The position numbers were made by a program, and so were the translations under genes. From Eulemur rufifrons (lineage: Eukaryota > Chordata > Mammalia > Primates > Lemuridae), in NCBI RefSeq assembly GCF_041146395.1, contig NC_090986.1, positions 39,840,001-39,904,000 of the forward strand: a stretch of 64,000 bases of DNA. Reading direction: 5' to 3'. Positions 36,041 through 48,774 of the stretch are shown here, one piece after another; position 1 is the stretch's first letter; every line of letters starts with the position of its first letter. A model generated the notes under the pieces. That model searched no databases. It was not told the origin of the DNA and was given only the letters and a program-made list of their open reading frames with translations.

Positions 36041-37714
36041 TACTTAGTATTAGTAACACTAATATTTATAATAGTACAGACCCACAATCCCTTTTCTGAA
36101 ATCTATGGAGCCAGAGGTATTGGGAATTCATAAGTATTCTGACTTTTGGAGTAATATGGTGAAAAATCCACACATTATGGAACACTCCTGGTAGGGTCTG
36201 GGTGGCCCCTATAATCAAACACTAATATTTCCAGTTAAAACTACAAATATCCCCACATTGGGTCAGGTCCATTATTGTCACCAAAGAAGTTGCAAAAACA
36301 AAGTCTTTGAGTTTTCAGAGGAGTTTGGATTGAGGAATCACACACAGGGGATTGAGGAGCTCACTTCACCTTGGGAAAAAGCACTTGACATTTTCCTCGG
36401 ACTGACCCAAAGTAAATTCAAACCTCTTACAAGGAAACAACTGCCTCTCCATGGACTCCAGTCATCAGACCCTTCCACCATAAAATTCATTCTCACTGAA
36501 ACAGCCACCTCCTGGGAGTACTTGAAACTCTCCATTTTGCAACAAATTTAGGAAGAAAAAAAATTAAGGAATCTTGTCCAAAGCCAGAGTCATTGCTGCC
36601 CAAGATGTATTTAACAATAAAAATTCACTCTCAACTGTCACCCTTGCCCCTAATCATGACTTATAGGACTTCTCTGCTTTCCTGAAACTTCCATGTGCAT
36701 TTGTGCTTGCATATAAATGCTTTCACCTTTAACTTCAGTACAGTGTTACAAGTTATTGACTATTCTTTGTAATACTTGTTTTATTTTATCTTTTAAAAAT
36801 TAAGCATTTATGGAAAATTTCTCTCAAAACTTAAGAACAGATTAATCATTAAAAAGGGATAAATTAAGGGAAAAAATTCAAAGTGCTTTATATTCTATCA
36901 AAAATATGTCTAGGGCTTAAAGTTCTGTGTTCTCATCTCTTTTAACATTATCCTGGGAGGAAAAAACTCTTCTAAAATAAATCTCATCCAAGTTTTTGGA
37001 TGAGAACCTGAATTTTAAAATACTTGGTAGATCATTCTGACTTTACTTTTAAAAAGTGGAAAAATTATTCTCACTTTAGTATTATTGGCTCAAAATTTTG
37101 ACTCATAAAGGTATTTGTGATAGTTATAATAACAGAAAATATACAGAAAAATAAAAAAACTTTTGAGACATATCAGTTTATTTTAAGCAACACAAAAAAG
37201 TAAAAGAACAGTAAGATGTGTTTAAATATTTATAAGGGGATAAGAAGCATCTCAACAATAAGTAAGATTCACTTTAGCAAATAAGAAAATACTTTATAAG
37301 TATCTCTAAATTGATGCCCAAATGTGAATTTTTAAATATATATAAAGACATGCTAACATTACATCTTTAATGTAAACCATGATGTACACAATCTCCCAAA
37401 AGGTAATTTTCAAAGATTGGAACATTATTTTTCTTAATTTACCTTCCATATTTGTAATTATAAAACAAATCCAAGATGTAACTTAGCTATAGTTCTATTT
37501 TATCTGAATTCAGAGGCACAAAGATGTGTCTCAAAGTCGATGGGCTATCAAAAAAGATATTTTAACAGAGACAAAAAGCTGTTGGTGATATTTTACTCAA
37601 CATCAAAGCAGCAGAAACAGAATTTTGGGAAACTGAACTTATTCCTCTCAAATTAAGAAAAAAGATAAACATGAAGATTCAGTTGAAGTCATTTTAAACT
37701 TTTTATTCTTTTTA
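36041..37714. other. Unassigned A/T-rich sequence
   Basis: At 36075-36200 the text 'acagacccacaatccctttt' resembles the edge of an old DNA transposon, at low confidence. The rest is A/T rich with no exon. Confidence 0.4.
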
Positions 37715-38215
37715 TATTTATTGTTTTTAGTTGTGGTAAAATATACGTAACACACAATTTGCCATTTTGACCATTTTTAAGTGTATAGTTCCGTGGCTTT
37801 TAGTACATTCACTTTGTTGTGCAACCATCTTATTCATCATCCCAAAAATTTGAGAAGAACTTTTTCATGTTTCCAAACTGCAACTCTGTGCCATGAAACC
37901 ATCACTCCCCATTCCCCACTTCCCCAGCCCCTGGCAACCACCATTCGACTTTCTGTCTCAGTGTATTTAACTATTTTAAGTATCTCAAATAAGTAAAATC
38001 CTATAATATTTGTCCTTTTGTGACTGGCTTATTTCACTTTGCATAATGTTTTCAAGTTTCATCTATGCTGTAGCAAGTGTCAGAATTTCCTTCCTTTTAA
38101 GGCTGAATAATATTGTATTATATGGATATACCATATTTTGCTTATTCATTTATGTGTCAATGGACACTTGGGTTGCTTCCACATTTTGGTTATTGTGAAT
38201 TATGCTGCTTAAACT
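37715..38215 (-). mobile_element. L1M LINE 3' end, antisense
   Basis: The reverse complement of the old L1M tail is clear: 'gtggtaaaatatacgtaaca', 'tttgttgtgcaaccatctta', 'cccctggcaaccaccattcg', 'ccttttgtgactggcttatt', 'cttttaaggctgaataatat' and 'atggacacttgggttgcttc'. It stops in the ORF2 end region near 38215. Confidence 0.93.
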
Positions 38216-39784
38216 CTTTTTGGAAACATTTCTTGTAAAACATTGGCTAGAAACATTTTTCAACAAGATAACACTGACTCTCTTTGCCTTCAAAAGGAAA
38301 ACTACTCAATAGGGGAAGAAACTCTACATCGTTCAGTAATACTATGATTATATTCTCACAAGTTATATGTTGTTTCATTAGTTGAAAAGTATACTGTCCT
38401 TTTAACCACCTTCCCTCTCAATCAACAAACTGAATTTTAGAATTCATGTAATATAGAGATTATAATACAATATCTCCTGTCGTTACTAACTGTGTGCTGC
38501 TGAATAGTAATGACCATTTGCCAAATTCACCAAGTTAGTAACAAGAACAGAGAATAAATCTTTGTCTCCTAATTTTTTAGGAAATTAAGTTTACATCAAC
38601 ACTGTGGATACATGTAAGCTTCAAAATCATTGCAGTCCAAATACCATGGAGGTCCTAGGATCAATCAAGATCTATGTAAACCCCACATAAGGAGGCTTTT
38701 TATTAAGATTTCATCTTAATATGACCCTTTGTAATGAAGTTTTAAAGGACAGACTCCTAAAAATTGTATCATAAAAGGTGTGATATGGAAGACACCTTAG
38801 AGTTCATCTTGGACAATTCCTCATTTTATATCAGGCCAAGAAGCAGTATTTTTCCAGTGTATCATATGGCCAGCTTCCTTAAATCAGTTTTAGGAATAAA
38901 GAGTGAGATTAATCAATTAATAACATCCTATGACTTACCAAAAGGAAGACTCTCGCCTAATGTAATAGTTTCCATGGCAGCTTCCTAGGAAGTTATTTCC
39001 TATTTTCAGGCTGCAGACATTGGGTGCCATAAATCCAAATCTTTCATCTCAGGAACTGCTATTAAAGGAGATATGTTTATCAAAGCCCAGATCTTGTTGA
39101 TAGCTTACCTGATTGAATGTTTCTTGGAGGTGAAATATTCATGTGGGAGAATCATCACATTATTCAGAAATATGATTACCTTTTTGCAAATCTAGTGCTG
39201 TTTCATTTGGCGAAAATTAGAATGTTCTCCTCATTCTCTCCTACCCTCCCAATCACCACCTTAAATATTGCTACTCAATTTGATTTCATCATGAAGACAC
39301 AGAGGAATAAATTTTGGGTTTCATACTGTAAAGAAACTGTAATAAAACACTCTACTGTTGCTACTAAATTTATGCCATTCAAAGGTGACAACCTTGTCAT
39401 CTGTTTCAAAATACTGTGCTCAGTCTCTTAAACAATGTCACATAAAATGTATGCTAAAGGGGAAGAAGAACATTCATCTTATTTGTCTAATAAAGACTTC
39501 AATGATTACAGCAAATGCTGAACTAACAGGTATTTCTTAGGGGGAGGGGCTCTTCACACTTCCAAACTTACAAAATTAATAAATTAGGAAAAGTATTATT
39601 TATATTTCAAAGGAATTCTTATTTCTTTAATATATGTGTTCACTGAGCCTCTATTCTGCCTCTGGTACCTTGCATGATTGCATTTCATTGACAGAACATA
39701 AATTACACCCAAAATACCAAAAGCAAAGGAGTCTGGGAAATGAGGTTCTCAGGCTTCCAGCCCTTTGATAATGGGGAGAGTATA
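38216..39784. other. Unassigned non-coding sequence
   Basis: At 38785-38850, 'ggaagacaccttagagttca' and 'cctcattttatatcaggcca' resemble an ancient SINE. The 104-codon frame 39117-39431 has no family resemblance. Confidence 0.4.
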
Positions 39785-39910
39785 AATACTGATGAGAGAT
39801 ACACACACACACGTACGCGAGGGCTATTGGGAAAGTATTCAGGCATTGTTAGTATAAGGAGAACATATATACATACACACACACACCTATATATAAAATA
39901 TATTCAAGTG
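39785..39910. repeat. Two short (CA)n runs with TA-rich flanks
   Basis: CA runs at about 39800-39814 and 39875-39888, with an intervening unrelated stretch. Confidence 0.8.
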
Positions 39911-41033
39911 GGATATACACATGCATATCTGATAATTTGAGCAGAGAGTTTCCTTTGCTCCTTATCAAGTGTACTATCCTGAGGTCACACCATACATAGA
40001 GTGTTTCCTGCATAAAATTATCTATCTATCTATCTTTTCTGTAGAGATGGATATAACACTGCTTTGTGAAAGGTCAACCCTTGCTTTACTCATGAAACTT
40101 CTTTTAAATGTTGCCAGAGTTATTCAGCAATGCATAATTCAAATAAATAAAAAAAGATAAAAAAATAAGCCAGTTAAGCCTGGAGATTCAATTTCCCATT
40201 TATGAATAAGATGAAGAAGCCTTTCTCCTAAGACTTTTTCTAGGGCAGCCAGCTGGCTTGCACTTTATAAGCCAGTTCCAGCATGTGCGCTTGTGTTTTC
40301 ATCTGAATAGTCTGTTATTTGGCAATATTTCTTGAATATTCACCCTAAAGGGAAACCACAGTCATGTCTCTGGATGAACATACATCCTAGTTTCCTCAGT
40401 GTTTATTAAGCAGCAGAAAGTTTACATACATTTATGTACATCAGTAAAATAAATATTCAAGATAAATATTACTATCCTTACTTTACCAAAAAAAAATTAA
40501 AAGGAAAAATTAAATATGCTGAAAAACTCAAACTCCATTCTAACTGCTATTGATGTAGAAACACATACTTATTAATAATAATCCACAAGTTCACTTGAGT
40601 ATCTAAGGGCCAAAAGAATGTGGAGCCAAGCAGGGAGGGGAGCTGGGTAAAAGGTAGGTGCACATGAAACCAAAGGTTGCTAAAGCAGATAAGTTGCTGG
40701 GTTCATTTTAAAAAGCAAAAAAATAACAAAACTCTTGCACTTACACCTTATTACACTTTAAACAATATGTCTAAATTAGCATCATTTGTGCTTTCTAACA
40801 TGCCAATTTTCCTTTATCAATGGACAGTATTATGCACTAAATTTTTGATACCATACACATTAAAGCTCCAAGTTAATTAAGAACCCATGACTATGTAATC
40901 ACTTTCAAGGAAATTTGATGTCTAACAGTGGCTCTATAGCTCTATCATAACAAAGAATTGATGTGATATGACCAGAGTCCATAAGACTCAGCTACCGTAA
41001 AACATAAAGTTCATCTTGCATGGTATAATTTGC
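39911..41033. other. Unassigned A/T-rich sequence
   Basis: A short (TCTA)n run lies at 40020-40034. Nothing else recognised. Confidence 0.4.
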
Positions 41034-42213
41034 TTAACTTTGGCCACAAACACACAGAGAGTAAATTCTGAATCTTTTGAATTTTTAAACTTTATAGATA
41101 CTAACACTCTCAGCTTCCCACCATTCACTGAGTTTACAGACTAGCACAATAAATCAATGATCAAATTTTCAGTTACTCTAGTTTTGTCAGACTGAGAGTA
41201 GACTCAGTCAAAACAAGTAGGAAATTGAACAATAATCTGGTAGATAAGAAAACTAATCTGGAAAACTTAGGCCAAAACCACTTGCTCACAAGCTGGAATT
41301 TTGCATAGCCTCAGCTGCTTTCTTCATATCAGCTATATCTCCCAGCTTTAGTTTCCTCCAAGGCCTTTAATTCTTTGAAGCCATGTGCAATATCAAATAT
41401 AGAACCTTGCCTTGAATGTAAGTATCAACTTAATAAACAAAGTAAAGCTATTTTTAAAAGCAAAAATTGTTTCTTGCTTAGAAATGATAGCAACTAAACA
41501 AATTTTTTTAAGAATAAAACTTAGAATTTTTGACTCAGCTTGTCCAAGCAATAGTCTATTACACAAATTTCAAAAGACTTGCTCATTTCTCTTCATAGGT
41601 AATGGTATTTGATGTTACTGAGTTCATGTCATTTAGGTTCTAAGCAAATCAAAGACCTAGTTGTGGTGGTCTATCACTATACCTGCTTCCATATGTCAAC
41701 ACAAGACTTCAGCAGGACTCACAGCCACAGGACAGTATTCCTTTGTCTCTTTAGCTTATCTCTATAGCTTTCAGTTCTAAAATGAAAAGACTGATCTAAA
41801 TTTTCTTTGGAGTTCTCTTTGGCCTGTATCACTGGCTAATTTTCAACAAGAATTTGACTGCAAAGACAAAATAATAAATAAAACAAATCCAAGCAAGTAA
41901 AACAGAAATAAGGTAAGTTATTTTGGTGTCATATAGATACAATTTTAAAGGATGATTAGCCATCTACCAACAAGATGGAATTTCTATCATTGAATTTTAT
42001 TGACCACCAATAACCACCAACTATACTTCCAAGTGGAATAAAACATGGTTTAACTAAATGTGGTTAGTAATGGATACAGATCTCATGACCCAAGGTGGTA
42101 GTTCTTAAATATCTTCATTCCTGACCTGGATCTAGTTATTATAACCATATTTAATATGACATCAACTCAACTTTGGTCATGTACACACAGAGAGTAAAGT
42201 TTTAATCTTTTGA
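41034..42213. repeat. Pair of related 48-bp segments 1.1 kb apart
   Basis: 41034-41081 and 42166-42213 align without gaps at 40 of 48 positions. They share ACACACAGAGAGTAAA and AATCTTTTGA. The DNA between and around them is unassigned. They may be edges of one unrecognised element or a remnant local duplication. Confidence 0.6.
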
Positions 42214-43690
42214 GTTGAGAAAATAGGAATTCTACATTAGTCAACTGACAAGATTCCTCCTAAAGCTATGATCTAAGTCAGCTCAGGGTGGGTAAACAAA
42301 AGCAAGAAGAGATGACCATAGGGCCATGTCACAAATCTAATCATATGTTTCACTGAAGGACCACACTAAAGCTACTGGAATTAATTCCCTCAAAGGAGCT
42401 CATGATTATGACATATGTTTAAAGAAGAGTGTTCCTCAAAATGGCATTACCTGGAAGTCACTGAAGAATCACTCAGTCTCTTACTTTCTGAACTTTCTCA
42501 ATGACTAAGTCTTAATGTAATTACCTCCACACAGCTATAGGTAACTGGGCACACACCTCTGAGGTTAAACACCTATATTATTTTTGTATTATCACTAATT
42601 GTTATGGACCTGCACTTCATCCTCACTCAACAAGAGCAAGAACTGTCTTATTCTTTTTCTTTCCCCACAGACTCATGAGGGGCATATTCATTCAATAGTA
42701 TTTTATAAACAAAAATTCCAATAATCAAAACACATATTTTGATTGCTTTTACTTCTTTTCTAATCTCTGAAGTAACCACTTTAAGGTTCTGTATGTTTCC
42801 TATTCATTAATGCCACCAAATCTCTTAATATGACATCAAGAAAAAATATGTAAGCAAATCTAAAGATTTTTCATATTAGAAATTTTATTTCAACACGTAT
42901 TATAATTGTCAACCTCCTTTGTTCCAAATATGAACTTAAGCAAGTGACATTTACCTCCAGTTCTCAAGGAAATATCATTGCGTGAATTTTTAAAGCCTGA
43001 ATGTCATCTACACATAAGATTTCAATCCCCATTATTTAATTTCTAGCAGGAGTCTTGCTCTCACAGCTGCTAATTATCTTTTCTGTGCATGCCTTCTTTC
43101 TCCTGGTAAACTGTGGATTTCTGAAGGAGAAACATTTTGTTCCTATGGACTCACAGAGACCGGTATACTAATGTTTGTTGACGATTGGATGTATCTTATA
43201 AGCCATTCTGGTCTAAAATTCACTTCAATAGAATAATGGCAATTACCTCACCTTAGTGATTACAGCTCTACTTTCTCTGGAAAAAATGAAAATAAAAAGA
43301 AATACGAAAACGTAAGGACAAACTTTGGAAAGTATTATATCATACAGAATTGCATTCATACACCATTATTAAAATCACCCCGTTGTTGAAACTATTAGTA
43401 AAAGTGCTAAATTATAAGGTGACATTTTGTAAAACCAAGTTGATTTTTAGTTCACTAAAATGCATATTACCTCCCCAGATGCATTCATACAGAGTTCATT
43501 CTGGTATACAATGTAACATACTCTTTCACAAAAGCAGTGCATCTGGTGCTGTGCTACTGGATTTAGGGCAGAAAAGATCAGCAAAGCATTTGGGCCAAGA
43601 TTTGGAGAGAGAGTCAGACCTAATAGATGCAGCCACCACTTTAACATGAGAAGAATAAAGAAGCTTATTTTTTAAGAGCCCAGTGGGTCT
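42214..43690. other. Unassigned non-coding sequence
   Basis: No named repeat or exon. A 99-codon frame at 43350-43649 lacks any recognisable domain. Confidence 0.4.
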
Positions 43691-44228
43691 GTGTTAAATA
43701 GAATGACCCCTCCCCCCCACACACACACATGCAAATATGTCCACATCCTAATCCCTGGAATTAGGGGACGTTGTTTCATGTGTCAAAAGAAATTTTGCAG
43801 ATGTGATTAAATTAAGGATCTAGAGATGAGGAGATTATCCAGGTGGGCTGAATGTAATTACAAGGGTTCTTATAAGTAAAACCAGGAGGCAAGAGTGTAA
43901 GAGTCAGAGAAGGAAAGGTGATGGTGGAAATTACATCAGAGCAAGGCAGTGTGAGAAAGACTTGACTGGCCATTGTTGGCTCTGAAGATGGAAGAGGCTA
44001 CCATCAAAGGAATACCAGCAGCCTCTGGGAGTGGAAAAAGGCAAGGATCAGATTGTCTCCTAGAGTCCAGCTCTCAAAAGGAACACAGCCCTGACAACAC
44101 TCTGATTTTAACCCAGTGAGACCCATTCCAGAATTCTGACCTTTAGAACTATAAGTTAAAAACTTTGTATTATTTTAAGTCATTAAATTTGTGGTAATTT
44201 ATTACAGCAGCAATAGAAAACTAATACA
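43691..44228 (+). mobile_element. MLT1-type MaLR solo LTR
   Basis: TGTGTTAAATAGAATGACCC start, a (CA)n-expanded patch at 43717-43730, 'aaattttgcagatgtgatta', 'gagattatccaggtgggctg', 'ccattgttggctctgaagat', 'acccagtgagacccattcca' and the 'ggtaatttattacagcagca' plus AATAGAAAACTAATACA end. It is a complete LTR without internal sequence. Confidence 0.94.
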
Positions 44229-44348
44229 AAGTCACTAAACCCTCACAGCTAAACCCTCAAAGCTCTGGTCCAAACACTAGACAATCACATTATGATAATC
44301 ACATTGAAAGAATTACTGCACAATTCATACCTAGAGGAAAGTCAATGT

Positions 44349-44395
44349 TGGAAGGAAGGAAGGAAGGGAGGGAGGGAGGGAGGGAGGGAGGGAAG
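44349..44395 (+). repeat. (GGAA)n(GGGA)n tract with strong G-quadruplex motif
   Basis: About four GGAA units, then seven GGG tracts (44366-44392) each separated by a single A, the most stable class of G-quadruplex loop length. Simple repeat expansion explains its origin. Confidence 0.95.
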
Positions 44396-44639
44396 ATAGA
44401 CATGGATGAATCAAATTCAGCAAGTTCACACAAATATTGGGGTTTCTCAAAATTTAAGGCTTGTAAAGATTTTGTAGAAATGGGCTACTCAGAAAAGAAA
44501 TGTCATAAAGCCTAGTAAGTAATACCAATTTTTAAAAGTAAAGAAAAAACTTTTTTTGAATTTTACCAAAAATGAAGTGAAAAAAATGTGCAGATAAACA
44601 GCCTTGCTCTATAGATCAAAGCATTGTAAACAGCAGACT
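44396..44639. other. Unassigned sequence
   Basis: A/T rich, nothing recognised. Confidence 0.4.
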
Positions 44640-44760
44640 GTGATCTCTTTAGGAGCATGCATCAAATTTTATTCATTTTTTCCTATACTCATGACTCAGG
44701 AGAGTACCTAACATAAAGTAGACACTTAATAAGTATTTGATGCATAAATAAATATAAGCT
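44640..44760 (+). mobile_element. L2 LINE 3' end
   Basis: 'gatctctttaggagcatgca', 'gtacctaacataaagtagac' and ACTTAATAAGTATTTGATG match the L2 terminus. Confidence 0.75.
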
Positions 44761-44804
44761 CTAAAGAAGTAGGTTCTAGAGAAGGAGATAGAAATACAAA
44801 ATAA

Positions 44805-44925
44805 AAGGTGATTCATTCATCTATTCTTTCAACAGATATTTATTGAGTGCTGACTTTGTGCCATGCAATAGAGTAATAAGAAAAATATTATTCCTGCTGT
44901 CATGGAGCATCAAAAATTCTTCAGC
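44805..44925. repeat. Ancient interspersed repeat fragment
   Basis: 'caacagatatttattgagtg' and 'ctttgtgccatgcaatagag' to 'cctgctgtcatggagcatc' are a known mammalian repeat pattern; family not assigned. Confidence 0.5.
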
Positions 44926-46978
44926 CCACAAGTACCCTGCAACTTTTAAGCATCATTGAACATCATTATTTCAGAGAGAGACTGCTTTAATTTCACAGAT
45001 TACCATTTCATTGTGTCAGGCTTTTACATTCTTAAGAATATAAATTATTTGAGGTCAGGATTTCCTTATTTCTCACTTGTGCCAATGAAGCTAAGTTATT
45101 TTAAACATCATTTTTCAGACTCTATTAAAAAAAAAAAGCTCCCCAGTTTAAAAGCAGTTAATCTTTTAAGGGAATTCCCCAGGCTCCAGCTCCAGAGCTT
45201 CTCTCTCTCCCAAGTAGCTGAGACAAATTGAGAAAATCCAAGGAATACAGTAATAGTGGGTATTATAAGTGCAAAGATTAAATGGAAAGGACTTTAAATT
45301 AATGAAAGAAGTGTGATTAAAATTTATTGACCATCATGAGTAGGAATAACTGAGCTAGAGGACATATGCTCATAGGTCCCCCAGTAGGCAGGGACTTTGT
45401 GACATTCGCAGGCTGCAGTGAGCAGTGCTGCAAAGTATGATCAGGGCCTGAGCCAAATTCTTCCCCAAAACAACCTGTTTCCTAATTTAATAAATAGCAT
45501 ACCCAGTGTGAGCTCTAGAGATATAGAGGGCTCTAATCCACCTCTGGCTGTAGTGTTGGTGGAGGAGACAGGCAGAGATTAGGATTTGGTTAATAGTTTA
45601 GTCATCATTTCTTTAGTTGACCAACCTTTGCCCTAGCAGCACTCACTGGCCAATAATCAACAGCTAGGAACTTCAGATCTTCACCGCCTGGGGCAAATGT
45701 AAGCAAAGGGAGAAGCAGGGTATTGCAATACCGTATAGATTTAGAAGGAAAGGCAAAAGGGGAATTGTTATTTGTAGTATCTAGTGACTTTAGCTAGACT
45801 AAATTTAAGAGCATTTTTTTTATTAATTAGAAAAAGTCTTGATTGTCAGCCTCAGGAAAATTTATGAAGTGGACAAAATATTTTTGATCCTCCCCAGGCC
45901 TGTTCTTGGCTTTCTCCTCTGCCCTCTTCCCTTGCCCTGCTCCAAGGCCTTTCCTCCAAGGCCCTTGCTTCCTGTGTCAAATCTTGCTGCAAAGGGCCTC
46001 TGCTCATGGGAAGTACAGGCTCCATTAATTCCTAGCTGACCAGAAAATACTCTGATCAACAATTGTGCTATAATGGTTAGCAGCCTAAAGCGTTCCTTTT
46101 AAGGAATCTTGCCCTTTAATATGGAGTATATGGAGACCTTTCTTTAGCCTCAAGAAATACAATTTAGCACACGTGATTCTCACCAAAAAGGATTCTGAAT
46201 CAGCAGGAGCTTTATTGTAAGTTTGATAATGGCCACCCCTCTGGAAATCCTGTCTATGCCGATGTAACACACCCAGGGGTCAGACAAATAGCATCATAGC
46301 ATGCAGAGATCAAATCATGTAATAGCAGATTCTCTCTATTGACTTGCAAATGAACAAGATGTCAGAGGAAGAATGAAACTATATTATGCCATGTGCTGCT
46401 CTGGTGTGTTTATTTTTTACTGTATAACAAGTTCAATTTTGGAAGACTCAACAAAACATCCCAAAGGTGTTTGTTTCATGCTTCTGTAAAGTTAATATTT
46501 TCCTGCTTACAGAGATGTTCCTTTGTCCTTGGAAAGCACTCTAACAGAATTTCACTATAATATGACCAGCTCTGCCAAGGGTATATTTTTAGTCTCCTTT
46601 AGCAACTTTAGCATATCTCTATACCAGAACCACCAAATTCTTAAATAGATTATATGCAGCTTTTTAAAAGAAGTGATACTAAATAGTTTTTTTTTTTAAA
46701 TGCAAACTCTTTCAATGCTGTTGCTACACATAGTATTAATATTATGCTGATCCAAGACAAACCAGTTAATTAAAAATTCAATTCGATAAATAATTTCTAT
46801 AATATAAACAGTATCATCTTCCTTATGGCCATTAGGGTAGCAATGGTGCACGTGACCCGAGGTTGACTCTACAAGCCCTGGGAAGAAGTTCATTAGAGGG
46901 GTAGGGTCATTTAGGTGGATGGTTTGTCAGTATGTCCAAAGCAACATATATAGCAATCGTTTTTATGATGACAAGCAC
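44926..46978. other. Unassigned non-coding sequence
   Basis: Mostly non-repetitive. A 91-codon frame at 44956-45231 and others show no domain. Confidence 0.4.
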
Positions 46979-47487
46979 TGTAACAGAAGTAAAGGCCTGA
47001 AAAAGGCAAAATGCTTTATGTGGTGTCTCTCTAAAACCCCCAAACTTTTTGGGAATTAAAACCTGCATTCTTTCCCCAAGGCCAGTAATCAAATGGGCAA
47101 GAAAATGTTCTTTGATGTTTGTTTTCTAGTACCTTAAACCACAGGTGATGGCTCAACAGAATTGTCCAGACAAAGGTCACGAGATCATATTCACTGGAGA
47201 TAAGGTCCACCAAAACCACCAACTATGGTTAAACAACAATAGCTTGAAGCTACGACATGTGGCAATGGTCACGTAGACCAGAGCCCAACTGCCGAAAACA
47301 TCCCCTTTAAAAATCCCTGTATTTCTGCTTAAAGGCAGCATGGTGGTCTTTTGAGACCCTAGTCTGCCACCCTCCTCATTTGCTGGCAAATTAATAAACT
47401 TCTTTTTCCTTTTCCTTAAATCACTTGTCCCCATTTTTCATTCTCACTGATCAGGCCTCAGGGACAAGTACCAAACTTTTGGTAACA
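46979..47487 (+). mobile_element. ERV solo LTR (group A relative)
   Basis: A 509-bp LTR from TGTAACAGAAG to TTGGTAACA, flanked by perfect 4-bp copies GCAC (46975-46978 and 47488-47491). It shares TTTGCTGGCAAATTAATAAA and the CAAGTACCAAACTTTTGGTAACA-type end (split across 47465-47487) with the LTRs at 20344 and 51386, but its U3 differs. The polyadenylation signal AATAAA is at 47393-47398. Clean ends and a target-site duplication without internal DNA mark LTR-LTR recombination. Confidence 0.9.
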
Positions 47488-48044
47488 GCACTAGAGAAGC
47501 TATTTTAAAATCACAACTGGGAAAAGATAAAAACATGGACTATAATCATTGTGGCTGTTGCCTGTCATTTTAGATCTATTCTTTTGTTGGTTGCCAGTAG
47601 CAACAAGAAAATTAAGCTAAGGAAATTTTAAGCAAATAAATAATGCTCTGTACCCCACTAATCATATATTCTGTTGCATTGAAAAGTAGGTAAGTTCAAT
47701 AGAAACCAATAATCTGAAATATGAATTTCTTGGAAGAAACTTTTAAAAATCTTAAAACAATAATCCTCAAGCACAAAGATTAGATTATTGGAGCCACAAA
47801 AAATCTTTCTGCTCTGCAGCATATGAACAGTGAGATTCACCTTTCTAGTCCTTATTAACATGGGCAGAGATGAAATTAAATACCCAGTATTTGAACCAGC
47901 AATTGATCTGAGCTTTAGCATTGCTGATTATAGTCCTGCAGGCTTTGATCATTTGAACACAGTGAAAATAAAAGGCACTTTGAAAAAAAAAAACCTTAAT
48001 AAAAAAATCTTAATGTCACAATAGCTAAACCTACTCTTAATTGA
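47488..48044. other. Unassigned sequence
   Basis: A/T rich. A10 and A7 runs lie near 47983-48007. Confidence 0.4.
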
Positions 48045-48265
48045 GTATTTATTAATACTGTGCCAGGCACTGTGCTGGATGTTTACATATCTCAACTCAT
48101 TTAATCCTCGTGTTTATGCAGACAGATCTTCTTTTTCCTTTTTTTTCATGGGCAAACTGAAATTCTAAGAGGTTAAGTAATTTTCCTAAAGTCAGACCAA
48201 CAAGGGAGAATAAGGCCTAGTTTTATGCAATTTCAAAGACCTTGCTCTTTTTGCTCTGCCACACT
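48045..48265 (-). mobile_element. MIR SINE, antisense
   Basis: 'tactgtgccaggcactgtgc', 'tctcaactcatttaatcctc', 'atgggcaaactgaaattcta' and 'agaggttaagtaattttcct' match MIR in reverse. Confidence 0.87.
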
Positions 48266-48324
48266 GGTTCTCCCAGAAAATGCAGAAAGCTACTAATCAT
48301 TTATAGCATCTTGTATTATAGGGT

Positions 48325-48525
48325 CATGGGGGCCTCCTATGTGCCAGGCACTTTACATACATTATTTCCTCAAAAGCACACTGTAACCTTGTGAAGTAGG
48401 TATTTAGAATATTGACATACAAACCCATTAAGGGACTTAATCAAGATTACAGAAATAGTAGGGGGCACAGCTGGCATTTGAAACCAGATCTGTCAGACTC
48501 AAACACATGTTCCTTCTGCTCTCCC
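48325..48525 (-). mobile_element. MIR SINE, antisense
   Basis: 'cctatgtgccaggcacttta', 'accttgtgaagtaggtattt', 'aagggacttaatcaagatta' and 'tgaaaccagatctgtcagac' match MIR in reverse. Two MIRs lie head to tail here. Confidence 0.85.
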
Positions 48526-48774
48526 ATCCCTCCTCCTACAAAGTGGAGCCTTTGGATAATTCTGGTATTGGTGGACTGAATAAAGATCATCTGAGATGAG
48601 GCTTTCTTACTGAATATAGTTAGGCTTTAGAGGACAATATTTGACCTATGGCATTGCCAAATCTGCATATGTCACAAATTGCTGTATAACAAAGTTCTAC
48701 ATTTTCTAGTTTTCATTAGAGACCACAAACCTCCTTTAATTTTTTTTTTTTTCCTACTTTCTTTTGGGTATGTC
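48526..48774. other. Unassigned sequence
   Basis: It has a T run at 48740-48752 and nothing named. Confidence 0.4.

Noticed and set aside
44349..44395. CRISPR-like regular spacing
   Set aside because: A simple tetranucleotide repeat without spacers in a mammalian genome.
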